The notes under the pieces are model-generated. The model was not told where the DNA came from. It saw nothing but the letters and a program-made list of their open reading frames with translations, and did no database searches. This document shows positions 1 to 7,314 of a DNA stretch of 64,000 bases, in pieces (the stretch's first letter is position 1; every line of letters begins with the position of its first letter). The position numbers were made by a program, and so were the translations under genes. Source of the DNA: Inhella inkyongensis (GTDB taxonomy: Bacteria; Pseudomonadota; Gammaproteobacteria; Burkholderiales; Burkholderiaceae_C); the NCBI RefSeq assembly GCF_005952805.1, contig NZ_CP040709.1:2170001-2234000 (forward strand), written 5' to 3'.

Positions 1-1
1 C

Positions 2-112
2 GGCCTGCACAGCTTGCAGAAAACCCTGGATGCCTGGCTGCTGGGCTTTGCGGCTTTAACACCCGCTGAGATCGAAGGCGCCATCGCGAGGCTGGCGCCC
101 CTTCGCCCTTGA
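2..112 (+). CDS. C-terminal end of a MocR-like (GntR/aminotransferase) regulator, partial
   Basis: An open frame runs from the window edge to a TGA at 110-112 and gives only the last 36 residues of a protein. The tail contains LLGFAALTPAEIEGAIARL, which resembles the extreme C-terminus of PLP-dependent aminotransferase-like MocR/PdxR regulators (pattern LxLGFAxLxxxEIxxGxxxLA). The rest lies outside the window, so the winged-helix domain and the PLP lysine cannot be checked. The family assignment rests on this tail alone. Confidence 0.45.
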   Translation, partial: GLHSLQKTLDAWLLGFAALTPAEIEGAIARLAPLRP

Positions 113-152
113 TCAGCGCCGGCGAATCAACGCCGACAAATCAACGCCGACA
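111..152. repeat. Three tandem 14-bp units
   Basis: The unit AATCAACGCCGACA is present twice exactly (125-138 and 139-152) and is preceded by a diverged copy (GATCAGCGCCGGCG, 111-124). The repeats lie between two convergent genes and supply the stop codon of the small minus-strand gene (TGA at 141-143). Confidence 0.8.
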
Positions 153-350
153 AACATGCGGCGTGGCGAACTCGCGGCCCACCACCGCGCGCGCAAACAG
201 GTAGTTCTCGCGGGCATGCTCGCTCAGACCATCCAGATTGACTTCCCCGTGGGCATCGCAGGGAAAGGCCAGCGCCCGGCCGGCCTGGAACAAGGAATCG
301 AAGCGCAGCTCGAAACCCGGCTGCACGGTGGCTTGGGTGATCGGGGCCAT
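141..350 (-). CDS. Small conserved hypothetical protein (69 aa)
   Basis: The start is the ATG at 348-350 because GGAGA lies 6 nt upstream of it; longer readings extend into noncoding sequence without a ribosome site. The product is 69 residues, acidic to neutral and soluble, with no signal peptide. It contains FELRFDSLFQAGRALAFPCD followed by LSEHARENYLFARAVVG. I recall similar short orphan proteins in Burkholderiales, but no function is known to me. It is convergent with the partial MocR-like gene. The tandem 14-bp repeats form its 3' end. Confidence 0.7.
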   Translation of the reverse strand: MAPITQATVQPGFELRFDSLFQAGRALAFPCDAHGEVNLDGLSEHARENYLFARAVVGREFATPHVCRR

Positions 351-665
351 GGACTTCTCCTTGCATCGGCAACACGCCTTGAAGAGGTTTTCGGCGGGCC
401 TTGGGATCAGGTTAAGAGCCGCCTCCCGGCGGCGCGAGTGCAAAAGTCTCGGCGCGCTGTCGGGCATGCGGCCGACCTTCAGTCAGGGGGAATCCGACAC
501 GAATGGCAGTCGGTTCAGCGCGGCCTTATCCCCGCCCGCTGTGGACAAGTTCGTGCATACCTCTTGGGGCCTTGCGCCAAGTGCTTGTCCAGACAAGTGA
601 AAACCTGCCCTGCCACAAGATGAGGCAGTGGGCACGCGGCGTGGCGGCCTGGCGCCGGCAGGTGC
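351..665. other. Intergenic region with one TTGTCCACA repeat element
   Basis: No credible gene is seen. Read on the minus strand it carries GCACTTGGC (576-584) and, 18 nt on, the core TGCACGAACTTGTCCACA (540-557), followed by a C+G-rich GCGGGCGGGGATAA tail. The same arrangement recurs near dusC (29759-29803) and twice near 32.1-32.4 kb. It presumably also holds the promoter of the 69-aa gene. Confidence 0.6.
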
Positions 666-1361
666 TCAGGGCTTGCGCGCCACCACGAAGATGCGAATGT
701 CTTTGCCCTTCGTGCCGTGGCGCTCCTCGGCCTCGATCTGCAAGCCCTGGCGCTCCAAGGCAGCCACGAGTGTGGGCGCCTTGAATGCCCGCACCGGCGG
801 CGCCTTGCCCAGCACGCGCGCCACGGGAATGGCCAGCCAGGGAATCAGTGGGTTCATCTCGCCCACGCAGGCCGTCTTGGAAATGAAGAGGCCGCCCGAT
901 TTGAGCGGTTTCAGCAGCTGCGCTAGGCTGGCGTCAAGATCAGGCAGCAGGTGCAGCAGATTGAAGGCCAGCAAGGCATCAAAGCCGGGTGCTGGGCGCT
1001 GAGGCGCAGCGTCGGCTGCATCAGCCGCATCAGCTACTGCAAAGCGCAGACCCGGAGTGGGCTGCAGCGCCAAGCGCTCGCGGGCGATGGTGATCATCTC
1101 CGGCGCCAGGTCGGTCCCCAGATAACTTCGCACTTGGGGGGCCAGACGCAATGCGGTGCTGCCCGTGCCGCAGCCCAGCTCCAGCACGGTTTGCTGGGGC
1201 TGCAACAAGGCGCGCACCCGGTCCAGCGTGGCTTCATACCCAGGCAAGTCGGCGATCGCATCCGCCGCGTACTTGCGCGCGATGCGGTTCCAAAACCGCG
1301 CCTGAGCCGTCAGGGGCGTCACGCCTGAGGCTGACGCTGCGGGCCGCGACAGGCGGCTCAT
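666..1361 (-). CDS. Class I SAM-dependent methyltransferase
   Basis: Predicted soluble methyltransferase of 231 residues. It carries the glycine-rich SAM-binding motif VLELGCGTGSTAL, an acidic motif II (YLGTDLAPEMI) and a post-I region of the UbiE/BioC type; the substrate is not apparent. I chose the ATG at 1359-1361 because it overlaps the stop codon of the upstream lipoprotein gene as ATGA, a typical operon junction; a GTG at 1385 would add eight residues. Its natural upstream partner has been split by the transposon insertion, so its transcription may now depend on the transposon end or an internal promoter. Confidence 0.85.
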   Translation of the reverse strand: MSRLSRPAASASGVTPLTAQARFWNRIARKYAADAIADLPGYEATLDRVRALLQPQQTVLELGCGTGSTALRLAPQVRSYLGTDLAPEMITIARERLALQPTPGLRFAVADAADAADAAPQRPAPGFDALLAFNLLHLLPDLDASLAQLLKPLKSGGLFISKTACVGEMNPLIPWLAIPVARVLGKAPPVRAFKAPTLVAALERQGLQIEAEERHGTKGKDIRIFVVARKP

Positions 1362-1535
1362 AGAACGGCCAACGCCGGACGCCACGACTCGGTCTGCACA
1401 TGGCAGCGACCCTGCGTCACCCGCACCCGCAGGCTGGCGCTGGCGTGGCCGGCCTTGCTCGCGACCACGTCGTAGTCACCCGCGCGGTCAAACACGGCGC
1501 ACGGCGCTGGATCGCAGATCAGACTCTGCGAGCTC
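1358..1535 (-). pseudogene. 3' part of a lipoprotein gene split by the transposon
   Basis: This is the distal fragment of a gene whose 5' part lies at 27328-27559. After removal of the transposon and one AGCTC copy the frame continues across the junction (...NGGS then SQSLICDP...) to TGA at 1358-1360. The restored product has 134 residues. This fragment supplies the last 57, with the repeat-like stretch DYDVVASKAGHASASLRVRV. That stretch resembles the strand-rich ends of bacterial Ig-like or carboxypeptidase-regulatory folds. The stop overlaps the methyltransferase start. Confidence 0.85.
1531..1535. repeat. Target-site duplication, left copy (AGCTC)
   Basis: AGCTC directly flanks the left terminal repeat and is matched by AGCTC at 27328-27332 directly after the right one. 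Five base pairs is the duplication expected for Tn3-family transposition. Confidence 0.93.
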
Positions 1536-1575
1536 GAGGGTTGGCCGTGATTCCTGAAAAATCCGCAGGAATGCC
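1536..1575. repeat. Left terminal inverted repeat of the Tn3-family transposon
   Basis: It starts GAGGGTTGGCCGTGATTCCT and is the reverse complement of 27288-27327 over 40 bp with one mismatch (position 34 of the repeat). The match stops abruptly on the inner side. Confidence 0.95.
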
Positions 1576-1862
1576 GTTAAACCATTGATTCAATTCGGTA
1601 TTTGCTTGCATCGGCGCGCGATGCGAAAGATGCGAGATCCCCGCCATCTATGAACGCTAGCGCGCCGCGGATGCTGCTGGCGCAAACCGGCGACACAGTC
1701 TCCCTGGCTGCGGAAACCCACTCCCCTCCGCCTCTTCTCGCTGGCCGTTGACGACGGCCAGGAGGCCCTTGGTCAATGGGCGGCGTTGTACGGGTTCGCA
1801 CGCATGACTGCCAACAAACGTTTGGTTACCGTTGTCGCAGGGATAGGAAAAAAAGAGATCAA
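1576..1862. other. Left-end leader of the transposon, no gene
   Basis: This is the presumed promoter and leader region of the TIR cluster. It contains an 8-bp inverted repeat CTGGCCGT/ACGGCCAG (1741-1761) with a 5-nt loop. Open frames here lack coding character and ribosome sites. No confident -35/-10 pair was identified. Confidence 0.5.
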
Positions 1863-2366
1863 ATGGCAATTGCTCAGGCCGAGTTGCTGCGCGCTGCTCA
1901 ACGGCAACCAGTTATCAAATCGCAGGTCCGCGCCGGTCTTCAGAAGACCGCCTTCCTGTGTCACAGCCACCGAGACGAGAAGCTGGCTGAGGGCCTGCAG
2001 TCCCTGCTTGCCGAGCAAGGCGTGCAGCTTTACATCGACTGGAAAGACGCGTCGATGCCGCCCGAACCCAATCGGGAGACTGCCGCGCGCATCCAGCAAC
2101 GCATCAAGTCCTGCGACTGGTTCCTGTTTCTGGCAACGGCCAACTCGATGGCCTCGCGCTGGTGCCCCTGGGAGCTGGGATATGCCGACGGCCAGAAGCA
2201 GCCGGACCGGATTGCCGTCGTGCAAACGTCCGACTCCTCGACGACGCATGGCAACGAGTACATGCAGCTCTATCGACGTGTCGACTCGAATAACGCCGGT
2301 CAACTGCTCTGGCTCCCCGCTGGCGGCAATCAGGGTCAGTTCGTTCGCAGCGTGCCGTTCCTGTAG
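1863..2366 (+). CDS. TIR-domain protein 1 of the multi-TIR cluster
   Basis: A 167-residue soluble protein with a TIR domain at about residues 28-125. The first strand is TAFLCHSHRDEKLAEGL, the BB-loop region follows YIDWKDASM, and the catalytic-type motif is WCPWELGYADG (E104). In NAD-cleaving TIR enzymes a glutamate at this place is the catalytic residue. The C-terminal part (GNEYMQLYRRV) parallels the seventh gene of the cluster (GQEYLGVYPYV), so the two look like paralogues. The internal ATG at 1863 was chosen because the upstream reading lacks domain similarity; the ribosome site is only a weak AAAGAGA. It is first in a tight same-strand run and ends 9 nt before the next gene. NAD cleavage or signal synthesis is inferred. 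Confidence 0.85.
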   Translation: MAIAQAELLRAAQRQPVIKSQVRAGLQKTAFLCHSHRDEKLAEGLQSLLAEQGVQLYIDWKDASMPPEPNRETAARIQQRIKSCDWFLFLATANSMASRWCPWELGYADGQKQPDRIAVVQTSDSSTTHGNEYMQLYRRVDSNNAGQLLWLPAGGNQGQFVRSVPFL

Positions 2367-2375
2367 GAGCGGGCC

Positions 2376-3512
2376 ATGGCGCTTTATCAATGCCTGGTTC
2401 TGGGCTCGCCGACCGCTGCGCAGACTGCAGCGTTTGCGGCCACCTTCGATGACTGCCTAGGCCTGTTCGGTCTGGTGCGAGGTCGCGACTACACGATCGA
2501 TCGCGGCATCTCGGCTGATTTCAGCGCCAGCACGGCCACAGTGGCCGTCTTCTTTGGCGCCGACGGTGCTGGCTACCCCGAAGCTGATCGCCTCAAGCGG
2601 CTGGGCGTGCCCGTTGTGCCGGTGGTCAGTAGCGCTGCTCGCGTCAGCGCGGAGTTGCCGGCGGAGCTTCGGGGCATCAACGCAATGTTCCACGACGCGG
2701 CCGATACAAACCTGCGCCGAGTCGTCACGGCGGCGTTGCAGTGCTTGGGCCTGCTACCCGCCCAGCGCCGCGTCTTCGTCAGCTACCGCCGAGAAGAATC
2801 TGCGGACGTTGCGCTGCAGCTCTATGAAGCGCTGTCCGCGCGCCACTTCGATGTGTTCCTGGACACGCATTCGGTCTCAGTCGCTGCCGACTTCCAGGCG
2901 GCGCTTTGGCATCGGCTGTGCGACTCAGACGTGTTGATCATGCTAGACACGCCCGGCTACTTCAGCAGCCGGTGGACAACGGCCGAATGGGGACGCGCTA
3001 TCGCCAAGCACATCTCCATGCTCCAGTTGGTGTGGCCGGCTCACACGCCAGCGCGCGAATCGAACCTAGCGACCTCCAAGAAGCTGGCCGACGTCGACTT
3101 CGACGGCTCGCGCCTGACGGCCGCCGTAGTCAGCGAAGTCGCGCTCGAACTGGAGCGCGTGCGAAGCGTCAGCGTGGCGCTGCGGCACTCCAACATGGTC
3201 GGCACGCTGCGCTCCGCGATCGAAGATCTCGGAGGCAGTGTGGAAGGTGTGGGCCAGAAGCGTTCGGTGCTCCTGAAGCTGCCGTCGGGTAATTCGCTGG
3301 TGGCCTATCCCGTGGTCGGTGTGCCCACCTCCCTGGATGTGCACGACTGCATCGACCTGAGCGACTCGCGCGCCGCGGCGGTGGTCTACGACCACCTGGG
3401 CATCAGCGAGGAATGGCGGCGCCACCTGGACTGGCTTGCTGCTCGCGTTGGCGCCGTCAAGTGGCTGCGAAGTCGCGAAGCCGACTGGCAGCTGGCCGAC
3501 ATCGAGCTCTAA
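2376..3512 (+). CDS. Three-part protein with central TIR domain
   Basis: A 378-residue protein. Residues 1-125 form a small alpha/beta region (TVAVFFGADG, VPVVPVVS) that I cannot name; it could be a divergent TIR-like or receiver-like sensor. Residues 131-215 are a TIR domain: RRVFVSYRREESADVALQLY, then FLDTHSV, then SSRWTTAEWGRA with W200 and E204 in the catalytic-type position. Residues 250-378 are an unrecognised C-terminal domain. It starts with ATG nine bases after the first TIR gene, preceded by GGAGCG, and is followed three bases later by the SLOG gene. In this setting it may be the regulatory or effector TIR protein; that is inference. Confidence 0.8.
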   Translation: MALYQCLVLGSPTAAQTAAFAATFDDCLGLFGLVRGRDYTIDRGISADFSASTATVAVFFGADGAGYPEADRLKRLGVPVVPVVSSAARVSAELPAELRGINAMFHDAADTNLRRVVTAALQCLGLLPAQRRVFVSYRREESADVALQLYEALSARHFDVFLDTHSVSVAADFQAALWHRLCDSDVLIMLDTPGYFSSRWTTAEWGRAIAKHISMLQLVWPAHTPARESNLATSKKLADVDFDGSRLTAAVVSEVALELERVRSVSVALRHSNMVGTLRSAIEDLGGSVEGVGQKRSVLLKLPSGNSLVAYPVVGVPTSLDVHDCIDLSDSRAAAVVYDHLGISEEWRRHLDWLAARVGAVKWLRSREADWQLADIEL

Positions 3513-3515
3513 GCC

Positions 3516-4145
3516 GTGGGCGCGATCTTTCTTTCTGCCAGCGTCCCGACCCGGGCGCCCTACGACGCGGACTGCCGCCCCCAGGAGATTCAAGCTGCCA
3601 TCAATGCGTTGGCGCTGGTGGTGTTGGGCCGCAAAAAGCTTGTCTGGGGCGGGCATCCCGCCATCACGCCGCTGCTGTGGTCAGCTGCGCAAGCGGTTGG
3701 CGTCGAATGCACCGAGGCGGTGGAGCTGTTTCAGTCGCGGCTGTTCGAGAAGGTACTCCCGGCCGAGAACAAGCACTTTGCCCACGTGACGATGGTCGAT
3801 GCCGTTGGAACGGACCAAGAGGCCAGCCTGCTCGCCATGCGCAAGGCCATGCTCGCGTCGACGACGTTCGAAGCAGCGGTGTTCATTGGCGGGATGCACG
3901 GCATCCTCGATGAACACAAGCTGTTCACCCAGTATTGGCCCGATGCGGTCTGCATCCCCATCGCACAGACCGGCGGCGCTACTGCCCAGCTCGCCGACCA
4001 ACTTCAGTTCAAGCCCCCTGAAGACCTGGCGCCACTGGATTTCGTTGCGCTGCTGTACCGCGGCCTGGGCATCCGCCCCAGCCAAAAGCGCAAAACCCAT
4101 CTAGATCAGAGAGGAAACCATGGCACGAGTTCCGGTGTTCTATAG
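3516..4145 (+). CDS. Stand-alone SLOG-domain protein (TIR-associated type)
   Basis: A 209-residue protein, essentially one SLOG (LOG-like Rossmann) domain: GAIFLSASVP at the start, the glycine-rich nucleotide-binding segment LVWGGHPAITPL (residues 42-53), AVFIGGMHGI (121-130) and a TGGA turn (152-155). SLOG domains of this kind bind nucleotide-derived ligands. In Thoeris ThsA the SLOG domain senses the TIR product and switches on a fused Sir2 NADase. Here no effector domain is fused. The start is GTG at 3516, three bases after the previous stop. The 3' end overlaps the next gene by 26 bp, so the two are translationally linked. The likely role is sensor of the signal made by the neighbouring TIR proteins. 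Confidence 0.85.
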   Translation: MGAIFLSASVPTRAPYDADCRPQEIQAAINALALVVLGRKKLVWGGHPAITPLLWSAAQAVGVECTEAVELFQSRLFEKVLPAENKHFAHVTMVDAVGTDQEASLLAMRKAMLASTTFEAAVFIGGMHGILDEHKLFTQYWPDAVCIPIAQTGGATAQLADQLQFKPPEDLAPLDFVALLYRGLGIRPSQKRKTHLDQRGNHGTSSGVL

Positions 4146-4602
4146 CTTTCATTTCGACAACGACGTCATGCGGGTGCAGCAGATCCGCCAGATGGGCATG
4201 ATCGACGGCGATGAACCGGTCTCCAAGAACGACTGGGAGACCGTCAAGCGCAGCGGCGCGGGCGCCATCGAGCGCTGGATCGACGACAACATGAAATACA
4301 AGCGCTGCGTGGTCGTGCTGATCGGCACCGATACCCACTCACGGCCGTGGGTGAAGCATGAGATCAGAAAGGCCTGGGCGGACAAACGCGGCCTGCTGGG
4401 CATTCGCATCCACAACCTGAAGTGCCCGAACCAAGGAACGTGCGCTAAGGGCACCAACCCGTTCGACCAATTCAACTTCCACGACGGTAGCGGCCGCGTC
4501 GTTGTTCCGCCGGTCTACGACCCGCCGGCGCACGACGCCTATAACCACATCAAGAACAACCTAGCGGCCTGGGTCGAGGACGCCATCGCCCGCCGCCAAT
4601 AG
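4120..4602 (+). CDS. ThsB-like (DUF1863) TIR protein A
   Basis: A 160-residue protein matching the ThsB TIR-like family: start PVFYSFHFDNDVMRVQQIR, central strand KRCVVVLIGTDTHSRPWV, then WVKHEI with E81 in the W-x3-E position, and LLGIRIHNLK. In Thoeris, ThsB senses phage and makes a cyclic-ADP-ribose-type signal from NAD. A clear ribosome site (GAGGAAACC) precedes the ATG, which lies inside the end of the SLOG gene. The C-terminal part (GTNPFDQFNF, then a helix to the end) is typical of the family. It is a diverged paralogue of the gene at 5076. The enzymatic role is inferred from family and motif. Confidence 0.85.
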   Translation: MARVPVFYSFHFDNDVMRVQQIRQMGMIDGDEPVSKNDWETVKRSGAGAIERWIDDNMKYKRCVVVLIGTDTHSRPWVKHEIRKAWADKRGLLGIRIHNLKCPNQGTCAKGTNPFDQFNFHDGSGRVVVPPVYDPPAHDAYNHIKNNLAAWVEDAIARRQ

Positions 4603-4612
4603 TCCAGCGATC

Positions 4613-5032
4613 GTGAGCGCGATGTCCGACTCGCCCAACAAGCACAAGCACCTGGAGTTCATTCAGGCAGCCATCGGCCGGATGGCAGGCAACCTGTTCC
4701 TGCTCAAGGGTTGGAGCATCACGCTGATCGCGGCGCTGTTTGCCTTGGCTGCCAAGGATGCGAAGCAGGGCTACATCCTGATCGCCTACTTCCCGCTGAT
4801 CATCTTTTGGGCCCTGGACGGCTACTTCCTCTGCATGGAGCGCCGCTTCCGGGCGCTGTACGACCACGTCCGGCAGCTCAAGGAGGAGGACATCGACTTC
4901 TCCATGGACACCGGACCCTACAAAGGCGAGCTGCGAAACAGCTGGGCAGCGGCAATGCTGTCGCGAACCTTGTTCGTCTACTACGCCGGCCTTGCCGTCG
5001 TCATGATCGTGCTGGCCATCTGCATCCGCTAG
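4613..5032 (+). CDS. Small three-helix membrane protein, candidate effector
   Basis: About 139 residues from a GTG at 4613; an ATG at 4622 is an alternative start. Three hydrophobic segments are visible at about residues 27-47 (GWSITLIAALFALAA), 53-73 (IAYFPLIIFWALDGYFL) and 119-138 (VYYAGLAVVMIVLAIC). A charged cytosolic-looking loop (ERRFRALYDHVRQLKEED) lies between the second and third. No signal peptide or enzymatic motif is seen. I recall similar small membrane proteins beside TIR genes in other genomes but know no name or function. Embedded between two ThsB-like genes, it is the only membrane protein of the cluster. It could be the membrane-disrupting effector, comparable to transmembrane effectors of CBASS or type II Thoeris; this is inference. 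Confidence 0.75.
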   Translation: MSAMSDSPNKHKHLEFIQAAIGRMAGNLFLLKGWSITLIAALFALAAKDAKQGYILIAYFPLIIFWALDGYFLCMERRFRALYDHVRQLKEEDIDFSMDTGPYKGELRNSWAAAMLSRTLFVYYAGLAVVMIVLAICIR

Positions 5033-5075
5033 CCCACTTCCTAGAGGTCACCAGGAACTGAGGGGAGAGACAAGC

Positions 5076-5645
5076 ATGGCACGGCGCTGTTTTTTCAGCT
5101 TCGACTACCAGGACGTCGCCGACTTCCGCGCGAACGTCGTGCGCAACCACAACGTTCTCAAGGATGGTAACGGCGGCTTCTTCGATGCGTCGATCTGGGA
5201 GGAAGCCAAGACCAAGGGCGATGCGGCGCTGAAGAGGCTTATCGACGAGGCCTTGGAGAACACCACCGCGACGGCGGTGCTGATCGGGACGGGCACCCAT
5301 TCGAGACGCTGGGTCCAGTACGAGATCATGAAGAGCATCCAGCGCGGGAACCGCCTACTCGGCATCCACATCAACGGCATTCGCGATCGCACTGGCAATT
5401 CGCTGCCGTTGGGCCACGACCCTTTCGACCACCTCGCGCTGCAGATCAGCGCCGATGGGCGCACCGGCTCTCCCATCGTCTGGAGCGGCACCGCCTGGGT
5501 GGCGTACCAAGATCTTGGCCCGTTCACTTTCAACCAGCGTCCGGAGGTCGAACGAGGCATGGGCTTCAAGCTCTCGCACTGGTGGAAGACCTACGACTGG
5601 ATCACAGACAACGGGTACGACAACTTCGAAACCTGGATCGCCTGA
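5076..5645 (+). CDS. ThsB-like (DUF1863) TIR protein B
   Basis: A 189-residue protein of the ThsB TIR-like family: RRCFFSFDYQDVADFRANVV at the start, ATAVLIGTGTHSRRWVQYEI with W79 and E83, then LLGIHINGI. It shares this skeleton with the gene at 4120 but has a longer, tryptophan-rich C-terminus (SHWWKTYDWITDNG). A GGGGAGAG ribosome site lies about 8 nt before the ATG. Its TGA is followed directly by the ATG of the next gene, so the two are probably co-translated. Two different ThsB-like proteins in one cluster suggest that they sense different triggers or form a hetero-oligomer; this is inference. Confidence 0.85.
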   Translation: MARRCFFSFDYQDVADFRANVVRNHNVLKDGNGGFFDASIWEEAKTKGDAALKRLIDEALENTTATAVLIGTGTHSRRWVQYEIMKSIQRGNRLLGIHINGIRDRTGNSLPLGHDPFDHLALQISADGRTGSPIVWSGTAWVAYQDLGPFTFNQRPEVERGMGFKLSHWWKTYDWITDNGYDNFETWIA

Positions 5646-6224
5646 ATGTCTCTCTTCATTGAATCGGATCTGCGCCAGCGTGCGCGCGCTGGCACACCTG
5701 TATACAAGTCGGCTGGCGGCGTTCTTCAAGAACGCCTCCGCGTCCTCGCCAGCGTCGCTGAGTTCGACATCTTCCTGTCACACAGCTTCACCGACCAAGA
5801 GTTGATCCTGGGGATCATGATGTCGCTGGAGGACTTGGGATATAAGGTCTATGTCGACTGGGTGCACGATAGCCAGCTCAGTCGTGACCGGGTGACCACC
5901 GAGACAGCCCAGGTGCTGCGCAAGCGGATGGCAATGAGCAAAAGCCTTTTCTTCGCGACCACGGCCAACAGCAGCGCGTCGAAATGGATGCCCTGGGAGC
6001 TGGGTTTTATGGACGGCCGCAACGGCAAGGCGGCAATCCTCCCCGTCGCTCAGCAGAGCACGGGGTCCTACGCCGGCCAGGAGTACCTCGGTGTCTATCC
6101 ATACGTTCAAAGGGCTCCCGCGAACGACAACCCTAGGCAGAGGCTGTGGATCCACCGCTCGCCGACCAACTACATCCTCTTCGATCAGTGGCTGCAAGGC
6201 CGTGAGCCCACGGAACGAAGTTGA
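5646..6224 (+). CDS. TIR-domain protein 2 of the multi-TIR cluster
   Basis: A 192-residue protein with a TIR domain from about residue 40: FDIFLSHSFTDQELILGIMM, YVDWVHDSQLSRD, then KWMPWELGFMDGR with E118 at the catalytic-type position. The N-terminal 38 residues are a helical extension (ERLRVLASVAEF). It is paralogous to the first gene of the cluster, including the GQEYLGVYPYV segment after the domain. It starts one base after the stop of the previous gene with no separate ribosome site, so translation is probably coupled. It is the last gene of the run; a perfect 18-bp palindrome follows at 6246-6263. Confidence 0.85.
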   Translation: MSLFIESDLRQRARAGTPVYKSAGGVLQERLRVLASVAEFDIFLSHSFTDQELILGIMMSLEDLGYKVYVDWVHDSQLSRDRVTTETAQVLRKRMAMSKSLFFATTANSSASKWMPWELGFMDGRNGKAAILPVAQQSTGSYAGQEYLGVYPYVQRAPANDNPRQRLWIHRSPTNYILFDQWLQGREPTERS

Positions 6225-6245
6225 GCCCATCAGCCGCCAGCCTAG

Positions 6246-6263
6246 CGTTTCGCGCGCGAAACG
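6246..6263. terminator. Perfect 18-bp palindrome between converging genes
   Basis: CGTTTCGCGCGCGAAACG lies 21 bases after the last TIR gene and 40 bases from the end of tnpT on the other strand. It can form a stem but has no T-run, so it may be a bidirectional terminator or a protein-binding site. Confidence 0.45.
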
Positions 6264-6303
6264 GCGGCGGAGCGCGGCGCCCCTCTGACCCCGAAGCCGG
6301 CCT

Positions 6304-7314
6304 CTATTTGGCAGTCCGCTTGCGCGCCGGCTTTGTTGGAGCCGGCGCCGGGGCCGTCGGAGGGGCGAGTCGCTCGAGGAGCCCATGAACGGTCACCGCT
6401 TCCGTACGGTACTGCGTGGCTTCCTGCCGGCTGGCCGCCAACTGATCGTGCAAGGCGCGTACCTGCTGCTCAAGCAACACCCTACTGGCCTGCTCGGCCT
6501 GGTGACCCGCTTCAGCGGCTTGGAGCTGCCCCGTCAACCTGGTGAACGCCTCGGTGTGCTCCAGCGAGGCCTGGCGCTCGCGAGACTCGGCTTGCGAAAG
6601 CTGGCTGCGCAAGGCCTCCGAGGCTTTATCGGCCTTGGCGCGCGCCTGGCGCTCCTGCTCGATCTCCAGCAGCGCCCGGCGCTCAGCGGCGGCGGCGCGC
6701 TCCTGAGCGGTGTCGACTGCCTCACGCGCCTTGGCCAGGTCAGCGCTGAAGCCCTCCTGCAGCCGCTGCTGCTGCGCGTGCCCTTGCTCAAGCTGTTCCT
6801 GAGCCTGCTGCAAGCGGGCCTGGGCGCCGGCGTGCGCAAGGCGTTCGGCTTCGAGCTCGAGCTGCACCTGCTGCAGCGCATGCCGAGCCAGTTCCAACTC
6901 ACCCCGCAGCTGCTCGGCTGCCGCTTGGGCTTGAGCTTCCTGCTCGCGGCTCCTTTCCTGATCAGCCTGCAGCTCTAGCCGGATGGCGGCCAGATCGCTT
7001 CGTGCTGCGGCGGTGGCTTGCTGCCAGATCGCAGCGATCGCTTCGGCGGCCACCGTCTTGATCTCCGGCGGCAGGTCCGGGTGATCGATCTCGACCCGTG
7101 CTTTGACACGCAGCTCGTCCCAGAACTTGGCCAGAGCCTCGGCCGGCGTGCCCATCGTGCCCTTGCGGACGTACTGGTAGAGCTTGTTGGTTGTGGGCGT
7201 GATCCCGTACCGGAAGAACAGCAAGGCGCAGACTTCGCGGTACAACGCCTTCGTATCGCTGAAACGGGCCTTCAGCGCTTCGACCTCGGCAAGGATCTCG
7301 TTTTCGGTGCTCAT
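6304..7314 (-). CDS. tnpT: TnpT: KfrA-like coiled-coil cointegrate-resolution protein
   Basis: A 336-residue protein. The N-terminal domain of about 110 residues (ALYREVCALLFFRYGITPTT, TNKLYQYVRKGTMGTPAEAL) is of the KfrA_N DNA-binding type. A very long alanine/glutamate/glutamine-rich coiled coil (about 120-310) and a basic Pro/Ala/Lys tail follow. In Tn4651-type transposons a protein of this architecture, TnpT, is encoded divergently from the tyrosine recombinase TnpS, binds the intervening resolution site and stimulates cointegrate resolution. The same geometry is present here, with tnpS starting 112 bp away on the other strand. It would act on DNA in the cytoplasm. The function is taken from this family and layout. 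Confidence 0.85.
   Translation of the reverse strand: MSTENEILAEVEALKARFSDTKALYREVCALLFFRYGITPTTNKLYQYVRKGTMGTPAEALAKFWDELRVKARVEIDHPDLPPEIKTVAAEAIAAIWQQATAAARSDLAAIRLELQADQERSREQEAQAQAAAEQLRGELELARHALQQVQLELEAERLAHAGAQARLQQAQEQLEQGHAQQQRLQEGFSADLAKAREAVDTAQERAAAAERRALLEIEQERQARAKADKASEALRSQLSQAESRERQASLEHTEAFTRLTGQLQAAEAGHQAEQASRVLLEQQVRALHDQLAASRQEATQYRTEAVTVHGLLERLAPPTAPAPAPTKPARKRTAK

Noticed and set aside
1863..6224. CBASS system
   Set aside because: No nucleotidyltransferase (CD-NTase) motif GS-x-DxD and no Cap2/Cap3-type ubiquitin-like genes are present; SLOG plus ThsB-like TIR genes fit a Thoeris-type system better.
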